Shown here: positions 5,122 through 11,251 of the stretch, in pieces
Position numbering within the stretch: the stretch's first letter is position 1
How the letters are laid out: every line of letters begins with the position of its first letter
Assembly: GCA_944336815.1 (NCBI GenBank)
Contig: CALVLG010000019.1
Coordinates: forward strand, 1-11,251
Direction: 5' to 3'
Origin: an uncultured Bacilli bacterium
Lineage (GTDB): Bacteria; Bacillota_I; Bacilli_A; RF39; UBA660
Length of the DNA stretch: 11,251 nt
Position numbers and translations under genes: made by a program
Notes under the pieces: generated by a model
Seen by the model: the letters and a program-made list of their open reading frames with translations, nothing else
What the model was told of the DNA's origin: nothing
The model's database searches: none

Positions 5122-5778
5122 ATGAACTTCAAAGAATTTTTTAAAAAATTTAATTTATCAATTAAAAACGAAGATTTAATTAGGCGCGCTTTTACCCATA
5201 GTTCATATTCTAATGAACATCAAGCCGAAAACTATGAACGCTTAGAATTTTTAGGTGATGCGGTCCTAGAATTAATTACTAGTGAATATTTTTATTTACA
5301 TACAGATTTAAAAGAAGGCGATATGAGTAAAAGAAGGGCTTCTTTTGTTTGTGAAAATGCTTTAGCTACCTATGCTAGAGAAATCGGTTTAGATAAATTT
5401 ATAATTGTTGGTCATGGCCAAGAAGGAAACGTTAATGATACAATTATTGCCGATGTTTTTGAAAGTGTATTAGGCGCGATTTATCTTGATTGTGGTTTTA
5501 CTAAAGCCAAAGAATATGCTGATCAAATAATCTTGCCTTATATAAAAAAAGACGTTCATTTTTTAGGAGATTACAAATCTATCTTGCAAGAAATGGTTCA
5601 AACTAATAAACAAAGTCTTATTTATCGGTTAGTAAGTGAAAGTGGTCCAGCGCATGACAAAACATTTAAAATAGAGGTTGTAATTGATGGGATAGTATAC
5701 GGAAGAGGCACTGGCAAAAGCAAAAAAGAAGCTGAACAAAAAGCTGCTTATGATGCCTACCAAAAAAGGGCGAAGTAA
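5122..5778 (+). CDS. rnc: Ribonuclease III
   Basis: 218 residues. It cleaves double-stranded RNA, matures rRNA precursors and processes mRNAs in the cytoplasm as a homodimer. The catalytic domain (about 1-145) carries the signature E39-RLEFLGD46-A and the second acidic pair D111-VF-E114. These four Mg2+-binding positions correspond to E38, D45, D114 and E117 of the E. coli enzyme. The dsRNA-binding domain runs from about 150 to 215 (DYKSILQEMVQ at its start and GRGTGKSKKEAEQKAAYDAY at its end). ATG 5122 has AGGGA (5113-5117) ahead of it. smc starts one base after the stop, the usual Bacillota rnc-smc arrangement. Confidence 0.97.
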   Translation: MNFKEFFKKFNLSIKNEDLIRRAFTHSSYSNEHQAENYERLEFLGDAVLELITSEYFYLHTDLKEGDMSKRRASFVCENALATYAREIGLDKFIIVGHGQEGNVNDTIIADVFESVLGAIYLDCGFTKAKEYADQIILPYIKKDVHFLGDYKSILQEMVQTNKQSLIYRLVSESGPAHDKTFKIEVVIDGIVYGRGTGKSKKEAEQKAAYDAYQKRAK

Positions 5779-5779
5779 G

Positions 5780-8731
5780 ATGAAATTAAAAAGTATTAGA
5801 ATCTATGGTTTTAAATCTTTTGCTGATAAAACCGAGATTGATTTTAAAACAAACATTACAGCCATTGTCGGACCAAACGGTTCCGGTAAAAGTAATATAG
5901 TTGATGCAATTAGATGGGTCTTAGGTGAGCAATCAATAAAAAGTCTCCGTGGTTCTAATAGCATGAGCGATGTTATTTTTAAAGGAAGCGAAACTAGAAA
6001 ACCATGTAAACGATGCGAAGTTGCTTTAATATTTGATAATGAAAGTGCTTTTTTAAACACCGATCTAACCGAAGTAGAAATAAAACGTGTTTTATATGCC
6101 AGTGGTGAAAATGAATACTTTATTAATAACAATAAAGTTCGTTTAAAAGATTTAACGACCATTTTACTTGATTCTGGTGTTGGTGGTGATTCTTTTAACA
6201 TCATAAGCCAAGGCCATATTGAAAACATCATCAATTCTAAGCCAATTGATCGGCGCATCTTAATTGAAGGAGCCGCCCAAGTTTTAAAATATAAAACCCG
6301 TAAAAATGAAAGTCTCCGCAAACTAGAAAAAACTGAAGATAATTTAGACAAGGTATCATTAATCATTAATGAACTAGAACAAAGCGTTTTACCTCTAAAA
6401 GAACAAAGTAAAGTAGCTAACGAGTATCTTGCTTTAGAAAAAGAGCTTCATAACTTAGAAATATCTTTAACAGTTGCCGATTTAACCAGTATAAACGAAA
6501 AGTATGAAGCAACTTCTAAAACGTTACAAACTTTACAAGATGACATCACCGCGTTTAAAAGTCAAAACACGGCCAAAGAAACAGATATTCAAAAATTAGA
6601 AGCCGAAAGCCTTTTAGTTGAAAATAAACTAGATGATGAAAATACTAAGTTTTGGCATCTTAATGAAAAATATAACAAACTGCAAAATGAACGGACTATT
6701 TTAGAAGAAAGACAACGCTTAGAACCTAAAAAAGCCCAAATAGATAAAACCGTCCTCGCTTTAAAAGAAGAAGAGTCACATTTAGAAAAAGAACTTGCTT
6801 TACAAAGTGCCACCATAAATACTCAGACAACCAAACTTCACGAACTAGAAAAAGAACTTGCTAGTGAAGACGAAAAATCGGCCTTAATAAAAATCGAAGC
6901 CGCTAAAGTAAAACAAGACATTGCCAAAAATATGCGTGAAGAAATGGTTTTAAAAAATCGTTTAACTATTTTAGAAGGAACTTTAGAAAATGATTCTAAC
7001 CTTTCACCAGCCATAAAAAATGTTTTAAATAACCCACGTTTAAAAGGTATTCATAATGTAATTGGCCGTTTAATATCTACCGAGGATACTTATCGGCTCG
7101 CTATTGAAATGGCTCTTTCTTCAGCCGCTAATTTTTTAGTTGTTGATAGTAGTAAAGATGCCCAAAAAGCAATCGCGTTTTTAAAAGAAAACAAATTAGG
7201 CCGTGTAACATTTTTTCCCCTAGACGTTATTTTAGGCCGAAGTCTTCCGGCTTCAGTTTTAGAAGAAGCTAAAAGGTGTCCAGGTTTCATTAATACAGCT
7301 AATAACCTCGTAACTTTTGATACTAAATACCAAAGTATAATTGAAAATCAACTAGGCCAAGTATTAGTTGTAAAAGACTTTAAAGCGTTAGAAGAACTTG
7401 GCGAAAAAACAATGCACCGTTACCGAATTGTTTCCCTAGAAGGGGAAATAAGTCATGTTGGTGGTTCCATAACTGGTGGATATAATAAAAAAACAACTAG
7501 TTATTTAGAGGTTAAAGCCGACATAAGTGAGTGTCAAAAGAAGTTAGCTACGATTAAACAAAACTTAACTATCTTAGAAAAAAAAGATTTAACTCTTACG
7601 GCTGAACTTCAAAATCTAGCCACCTTAACCGAAGAAAAAAGAACTTCTAAAAATATCTTAGCCGCGACAATTAACGAAGAAGAACGCATGCTTGCTAGTT
7701 TAAAAGATAAAATAGCCCAAAATGCTTTATTAATTGAGGCTCAAGTCTCTTTTAAAGAAGGAAATACGGGCAATAAACTATTAGGTATTATTGAAGCTCT
7801 TAAACAAGTAGATATAGATAAAGAATTAACTAATCAAAAAATCAATGAGTTTAAAACCAGAAAGAGTGAAATAGCTTCTCAAATTGCTGCGTTAGAAAAC
7901 GAAAATAAAAAGTTTTTAAATAAAGTTCGTGACCAAGAACAAAAGATGAAAGCCTGTGAAATTGATTTAGGCAAAATGGAAACTAGAATGGACTATTTAC
8001 TTACTTTATTAAGTGAAACATATCACATGACCTATGAAAAAGCGGCCCAAGAATATATCCTCGATTTAGAAATTGATCTAGCACGTCAAAAAGTAAATAC
8101 TATCAAACGAAAAATGAAAGAGTTAGAGCCAGTAAATTTAGGAAGTATTAAAGAATATGAACGTGTCAATACTCGTTATGAATTTTTAACTAATCAAAAA
8201 GAAGATTTATTAAAAGCCACTGAAGATTTACGGACCATTATTTCCGAAATGGATGAAATCATGGAAGAAAGATTAAAAGCTGCTTTTCAAAAAATATCAA
8301 CCGAATTTTCCCGTGTTTTTCACCAATTATTTAAAGGTGGCAATGGTAAACTTATTTTAACTGATCCAAATAATTTATTAGAAACTGGGATTGATATTGT
8401 AGCCGAACCACCGGGCAAAAAATTAAATAATATCCAACTTTTATCTGGCGGTGAAAAAACATTAACAGCTATCGCTCTTTTATTTGCCATATTAAATGTA
8501 TATCCTGTTCCGTTTTGTGTCTTAGACGAAGTAGAAGCTGCTTTAGATGAAGCAAACGTTGATACTTTTGGTAAATATTTATTAGCTAAAAAAGAGAAGA
8601 GTGAATATATTCTAATTACCCATAAAAAAAGAACCATGGAATATGCTGATACTTTATATGGTATAACAATGCAAGAACAAGGAGTGTCTAAAGTTGTCAG
8701 TGTCAAATTAGAAGGTGTAAAAACAAACTAA
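5780..8731 (+). CDS. smc: Chromosome segregation protein SMC
   Basis: 983 residues from ATG 5780, with ribosome binding site AAAGGG (5765-5770) inside the end of rnc. An in-frame ATG at 5750 would overlap rnc and precede the conserved MKLKSIRIYGFKSFADKT, so I reject it. Head, N-terminal half: Walker A G31-PNGSGKS38. Coiled coil runs from about 165 to 415. Hinge runs from about 423 (GIHNVIGRLI) to 570, with GGSITGGY at 561. The returning coil runs from about 575 to 820. The C-terminal head has LSGGEK (888-893), Walker B VLDE (D916, E917) and D-loop ALDEAN. SMC with ScpAB forms the condensin that compacts and separates chromosomes. At 983 residues against about 1,190 in Bacillus, both coil arms are shorter by a similar amount, as in Mollicutes. 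Confidence 0.97.
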   Translation: MKLKSIRIYGFKSFADKTEIDFKTNITAIVGPNGSGKSNIVDAIRWVLGEQSIKSLRGSNSMSDVIFKGSETRKPCKRCEVALIFDNESAFLNTDLTEVEIKRVLYASGENEYFINNNKVRLKDLTTILLDSGVGGDSFNIISQGHIENIINSKPIDRRILIEGAAQVLKYKTRKNESLRKLEKTEDNLDKVSLIINELEQSVLPLKEQSKVANEYLALEKELHNLEISLTVADLTSINEKYEATSKTLQTLQDDITAFKSQNTAKETDIQKLEAESLLVENKLDDENTKFWHLNEKYNKLQNERTILEERQRLEPKKAQIDKTVLALKEEESHLEKELALQSATINTQTTKLHELEKELASEDEKSALIKIEAAKVKQDIAKNMREEMVLKNRLTILEGTLENDSNLSPAIKNVLNNPRLKGIHNVIGRLISTEDTYRLAIEMALSSAANFLVVDSSKDAQKAIAFLKENKLGRVTFFPLDVILGRSLPASVLEEAKRCPGFINTANNLVTFDTKYQSIIENQLGQVLVVKDFKALEELGEKTMHRYRIVSLEGEISHVGGSITGGYNKKTTSYLEVKADISECQKKLATIKQNLTILEKKDLTLTAELQNLATLTEEKRTSKNILAATINEEERMLASLKDKIAQNALLIEAQVSFKEGNTGNKLLGIIEALKQVDIDKELTNQKINEFKTRKSEIASQIAALENENKKFLNKVRDQEQKMKACEIDLGKMETRMDYLLTLLSETYHMTYEKAAQEYILDLEIDLARQKVNTIKRKMKELEPVNLGSIKEYERVNTRYEFLTNQKEDLLKATEDLRTIISEMDEIMEERLKAAFQKISTEFSRVFHQLFKGGNGKLILTDPNNLLETGIDIVAEPPGKKLNNIQLLSGGEKTLTAIALLFAILNVYPVPFCVLDEVEAALDEANVDTFGKYLLAKKEKSEYILITHKKRTMEYADTLYGITMQEQGVSKVVSVKLEGVKTN

Positions 8732-8764
8732 AAAAATGCGATGATTAAATTTCTCGCATTTTTT
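8731..8764. terminator. Bidirectional terminator between smc and def
   Basis: Stem AAAAAATGCGA (8731-8741) / TCGCATTTTTT (8754-8764), 12-base loop; each strand ends in T residues. It starts at the last base of the smc stop and contains the last codons and stop (8747-8745) of def. Confidence 0.8.
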
Positions 8765-9296
8765 CTTGATTTTTAAAAGGATTTTTCGGATCTATTTTAT
8801 CAACAAACAAAATACCATTTAAGTGATCTATTTCATGTTGAAAAGCAATCGATATATCCTCTCGAACTCTAATTTGATATTTCTTTCCATCCATGTCATA
8901 AGCTTCCACAGTAATTCTTGCTTTACGAGGAACAATTCCTAAAACTTCCCGATTAACACTTAAACAGCCTTCGCCTTCGCCCACAAAAATTTCTTCTTCG
9001 CTGTAAGATAAAATTTTGGGATTTATGACAATATAATTTTTAAATTTTTCTTCTTCAACTTCTTCAACAATGACAAAAATTCTTTTCATCACGCCAATTT
9101 GACATGCCGAAAGTCCCATACCAGCTCGTAAATCATATTTTTCACGTTCACTTTCTATTTGACTCATTGTTAAATAAAGAATCATGTCTTGAATCATTTT
9201 TTTATCTTCATTAGATAAGGGAAAAGTAACTTCCTTACTTCTTTCGTGTAAGCGTTTATCTTTTTCATCTAAAATAACAATCTTTGGTAACTTCAT
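8745..9296 (-). CDS. def: Peptide deformylase
   Basis: 183 residues. It removes the formyl group from the N-terminal methionine of new proteins as they leave the ribosome. All three catalytic motifs are present: G59-MGLSACQ66 (the usual proline before Q is Cys here), EGC111LS with the metal-binding cysteine, and H154-E155-IDH158, with both metal histidines and the catalytic glutamate. The length and the insertion around residues 40-57 fit the Gram-positive type 2 enzymes. AGGAGG (9306-9301) lies four bases ahead of the ATG. It has its own promoter and is convergent with smc. The next gene upstream on the same strand ends 50 bp away with no clear terminator, so read-through is also possible. 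Confidence 0.97.
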   Translation of the reverse strand: MKLPKIVILDEKDKRLHERSKEVTFPLSNEDKKMIQDMILYLTMSQIESEREKYDLRAGMGLSACQIGVMKRIFVIVEEVEEEKFKNYIVINPKILSYSEEEIFVGEGEGCLSVNREVLGIVPRKARITVEAYDMDGKKYQIRVREDISIAFQHEIDHLNGILFVDKIDPKNPFKNQEKMREI

Positions 9297-9318
9297 ATAT
9301 CCTCCTAAACATCATCTA

Positions 9319-9346
9319 ATTATAACATAAAATAAAGAGCTATTAA
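9319..9346 (-). promoter_or_regulatory. Promoter of def
   Basis: Minus strand: -35 TTAATA (9346-9341), 16-bp spacer, extended -10 TGT-TATAAT (9324-9319). Confidence 0.6.
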
Positions 9347-10081
9347 TTATTTTCTTGTTCGTTTTAAATAATTACCTAGGCCTTTTTCTTCCAAAGCAGC
9401 TAGCTTTTGAAAATACTTAATGTCATTTTGGATTCGCAAGCCATATAAATCCAAATCTTTTTGACTCATTTGCTCGTGTGTTTCTTCTAATAAGGCTAAA
9501 AAGCTTTTCACATTGACCGGATACCCTAAATTAGCTTCTTTTATGACCGTTTTAGGGGTTAAATGAAAAGATGAAACAATCTTAGTTGGTTGTGCTTCCG
9601 TCTTTTGTGCGATCATTTTCATATATGAATCCATTTCTCGCGTGCTAAAATGGCTTTTAAGTTTATCCAAAGCTGAAACTTTAATAGCGTGAACATAAGT
9701 TTTAGGCCAAGCAAGAACTTCACTTATTTCATCTTCATTTAATTTATAAAAATAATGTAGTCTAAAAACTTTGTTTTCATTAAAAGATAAAATTTGCTCT
9801 AACCAAGCGTTAAACTCGGCATCTAAAAGACTTATTTTTTCTTGTAAATAAAACTCTTCAAAAGTTGCTTTTCTTTCTAATTTTTGCATTTTCTTGCGCA
9901 TTTTTTTAAAAAAATGTTCTTTCGTTAATTGCTTATTATTGGCTGTTTCCACTAAAACAAGGTAACATTCTTGTAACACATCATCATAAGAAAAATTAAA
10001 ATTCTTTATATTACTTTTATATCCTTCTAAAAACTCACGAATCCATTTTTGATAAATTTGGTTTTTTACTAATAATTCCAT
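9347..10081 (-). CDS. Divergent sigma-70-like protein with C-terminal extension
   Basis: 244 residues, ATG with AAGGGGGA ahead. The N-terminal part resembles sigma region 2: SYDDVLQECYLVLVETAN (about 31-48; D33, D34, Q37, E38 as in the 'DDLxQE' core), then a very basic helix FFKKMRKKMQKLERK. Residues 98-145 resemble region 4, the -35 reader: LSFNENKVFRLHYFYKLNEDEISEVLAWPKTYVHAIKVSALDKLKSH, in the pattern 'L...e..vf.L.y...l..eEIae.l......v......al.kL'. Region 3 is lacking, as in ECF-type factors. About 95 further residues (150-244) have no parallel I recognise; FHLTPKTVIKEANLGYPVN could be another small helix-turn-helix. It probably directs or modulates transcription of a small gene set, but sigma activity is inferred, not shown. 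The -35-like sites in its promoter invite an autoregulation test. Confidence 0.6.
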   Translation of the reverse strand: MELLVKNQIYQKWIREFLEGYKSNIKNFNFSYDDVLQECYLVLVETANNKQLTKEHFFKKMRKKMQKLERKATFEEFYLQEKISLLDAEFNAWLEQILSFNENKVFRLHYFYKLNEDEISEVLAWPKTYVHAIKVSALDKLKSHFSTREMDSYMKMIAQKTEAQPTKIVSSFHLTPKTVIKEANLGYPVNVKSFLALLEETHEQMSQKDLDLYGLRIQNDIKYFQKLAALEEKGLGNYLKRTRK

Positions 10082-10107
10082 TATTTTTCCCCCTTTTTGC
10101 TGCTAAT

Positions 10108-10145
10108 ATTATACATTATTTTCTTAAAATGTCAAATTTTGTCAA
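10108..10145 (-). promoter_or_regulatory. Promoter of the sigma-like gene with tandem TTGACA boxes
   Basis: Minus strand: TTGACA (10135-10130), 16-bp spacer, -10 TATAAT (10113-10108). A second TTTGACA lies exactly 10 bp upstream (TTGACA at 10145-10140) and has no -10 of its own. Confidence 0.7.
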
Positions 10146-10170
10146 ACAAAAAGAAGGATTACTCCTTCTA
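10146..10170 (-). terminator. Terminator of the YjcZ-like gene
   Basis: Minus strand AGAAGGA / TCCTTCT (10169-10163 / 10158-10152), four-base loop, then TTTTTG. It overlaps the TAG stop and abuts the next promoter. Confidence 0.85.
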
Positions 10171-10353
10171 ATTATTATTGTTATTCCATGTCCAACCTGC
10201 ACCGATGATAATGACAAGTAAGATAAACAATACAATCCAGATAGCTGCCCCAGCACCATAACCAGATGTGTAGCCTGCATATCCTACATTGCAACATGGA
10301 TTTTGATACCCGTAGTTACCTCCGTAGTATCCATTATTTCCATAATAATACAT
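10168..10353 (-). CDS. Tyr/Gly-rich small membrane protein, YjcZ-like
   Basis: 61 residues with AGGAGG (10367-10362) 8 bp before the ATG. Residues 1-34 are almost only Tyr, Gly, Asn and a few Cys (YYYGNNGYYGGNYGYQN, then PCCN), low complexity. Residues 36-53 form one hydrophobic helix (AAIWIVLFILLVIIIGAGW), and the end is WNNNNN. The helix closely matches the 'ALIVVLFILLIIVG' segment of the YjcZ/tiny-TM family of Bacilli, some members of which are sporulation or spore-coat associated. Here the family link is likely, but a sporulation role is not shown. The short N-rich tail comes from an AAT repeat in the DNA, a possible site of length change. A TATAGT -10-like box lies near 10384-10379 (minus) without a good -35. 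Confidence 0.7.
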   Translation of the reverse strand: MYYYGNNGYYGGNYGYQNPCCNVGYAGYTSGYGAGAAIWIVLFILLVIIIGAGWTWNNNNN

Positions 10354-10432
10354 AATAGTTACCTCCTAATCTATCTACTATAGTTTATTAAAAAAGCTAA
10401 AAATTGTTATTTATTTTCTACTAAAAATCAGC

Positions 10433-10438
10433 TATACT
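10433..10438 (+). promoter_or_regulatory. Possible -10 element of tdk
   Basis: TATACT 19 bp before the ATG. The expected -35 position (about 10410-10415, TTTATT) is a poor match, so only the -10 is claimed. Confidence 0.4.
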
Positions 10439-10456
10439 TTTATTTAGGTGATAAAG

Positions 10457-11077
10457 ATGGCCAAATTATATTATCGTTACAGTGCTATGAATGCGGGAAA
10501 ATCGACTCTTGCCATGCAAGTAGCCCATAACTACGAAGAAAAAGGGGGCAAAATAGTCGTATTTAAACCGTTAATTGATACTAAAGGAAATAAGACAATT
10601 GTTAGTAGAATAGGTATTTCTAGAACGGTAGATCATTTGTTAAGTAAAGAAGAGTCACCTATAAAAATAATTAAGAATATTGCCGATTTAGATGCTATAA
10701 TTGTTGATGAAGCTCAATTTCTAGAACCATTTCAAATAGACGAACTTTACTACATTGCCAAAAAAATGAATATTTCGGTTTTATGCTTTGGTCTCCGCTG
10801 CGATTTTCAAATGCAAGTCTTTCCTGGTTCAGCAAGATTGCTAGCCATAGCCGATTCTATTGAAGAAATAAAAACATTATGTGAATGCAAAAAACGGAAA
10901 GCAACCCAAAATTTAAGACTCGTTAATGGCCTTCCAACTTTTGAAGGAAACCAAGTGGCCATTGATGGTGAAGAAAATGTAACTTATATTTCCGTGTGTG
11001 GTGAATGTTATATTAAATACTATGAAGAATGGTTAAAGAAACATCCCCAAAAAATGCTTGCCCGAAGAAAAAGATAG
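10457..11077 (+). CDS. tdk: Thymidine kinase
   Basis: 206 residues. It phosphorylates thymidine with ATP to dTMP in the salvage pathway, in the cytoplasm. The start is ATG 10457 (MAKLYYRYSAMNAGKST): AGGTGA (10446-10451) is its ribosome binding site, so the in-frame GTG at 10448 lies within that site and is rejected. The P-loop is SAMNAGKS (9-16), Walker B and catalytic glutamate are VDEAQF (D84, E85), and FGLRCDF (111-117) leads to the lid. The zinc site is C142-x-C144 with C181-x-x-C184. The SAMNAGKS P-loop and the CxC spacing place it with the E. coli-like subgroup of type II kinases, not the 'GPMFSGKS' group of Bacillus. It is transcribed away from the YjcZ-like gene. The 174 bp after it hold AT-rich inverted repeats but no clear terminator or gene. 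Confidence 0.95.
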   Translation: MAKLYYRYSAMNAGKSTLAMQVAHNYEEKGGKIVVFKPLIDTKGNKTIVSRIGISRTVDHLLSKEESPIKIIKNIADLDAIIVDEAQFLEPFQIDELYYIAKKMNISVLCFGLRCDFQMQVFPGSARLLAIADSIEEIKTLCECKKRKATQNLRLVNGLPTFEGNQVAIDGEENVTYISVCGECYIKYYEEWLKKHPQKMLARRKR

Positions 11078-11251
11078 CTATTAAAAAAAGTATAAAAAAG
11101 CTTTTATGAAACGACTATCATTTTTTAAAGACTAAATTAAATTGGAAGTTCCCGTCAAATCAAAAAATAAAAATTTTATTAGTAAATTCCCATAAAATGG
11201 GCAAAAATTAAAAGAAATAATATCTTTTTTTAGAAAAATGTAGTAATATAT

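Noticed and set aside
5803..6366. 187-codon antisense frame in smc, and similar ones at 6589-6816, 7090-7290 and 8320-8706
   Set aside because: All are mirror frames of the strongly conserved SMC coding sequence, with Ser/Leu/Lys-rich meaningless translations and no start signals.
11189..11201. CCCAT-AAA-ATGGG hairpin after tdk
   Set aside because: Only five pairs and no T-run on either strand; too weak to call a terminator or operator.

Overview
The window looks like a chromosomal segment of a low-GC, AT-rich member of the Bacillota, on the Bacilli/Mollicutes side. Four things point there. Intergenic DNA is rich in near-consensus sigma-A promoters and AGGAGG-type ribosome binding sites. The tRNAs carry an encoded CCA and resemble Bacillus tRNAs. 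rnc and smc lie in the usual Bacillota order. SMC is only 983 residues, a length I associate with Mollicutes rather than the about 1,190 of Bacillus. No species can be named from the sequence. The standard code fits every gene; all stops seen are TAA or TAG.

Layout. 1-515 is the 3' part of a SAM-dependent methyltransferase, followed convergently by a small membrane protein (520-876, minus) and divergently by another (935-1234, plus). 1218-2873 is a compositionally distinct insert of three plus-strand genes (two ASCH/PUA-like proteins and a GNAT acetyltransferase). It is bounded by a perfect 21-bp direct repeat whose left copy contains the last codons of the upstream gene. Next come tRNA-Ser(GCU), tRNA-Ile(GAU) and tRNA-Glu(UUC), closed by a strong terminator, then the decayed remains of a FAD-dependent oxidoreductase gene (3376-3705) and tRNA-Lys(CUU) on the minus strand. 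A minus-strand operon of yidD and a lipoprotein related to metal-ABC binding proteins (5036 down to 3943) is divergent from the rnc-smc operon (5122-8731), and their promoters share a -35 region. Convergent with smc is def (minus), preceded on the same strand by a divergent sigma-70-like gene and a Tyr/Gly-rich YjcZ-like small membrane protein. tdk (10457-11077, plus) ends the window.

How the genes work together. Most of the window is housekeeping: dsRNA processing (RNase III), chromosome organisation (SMC), N-terminal deformylation of new proteins (Def), membrane protein insertion (YidD), dTMP salvage (Tdk) and four tRNAs. The accessory part is the 1.6-kb ASCH-ASCH-GNAT cassette. It has its own promoters and an internal terminator but no recombinase, and sits exactly between a gene end and a tRNA promoter. 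It is the best candidate in the window for a little-described mobile or accessory system. Other points of interest are the metal-binding-protein homologue that has lost its metal-ligand histidines and begins with a 16-nt A tract, the apparently leaderless yidD transcript, and the sigma-like protein with a C-terminal extension.
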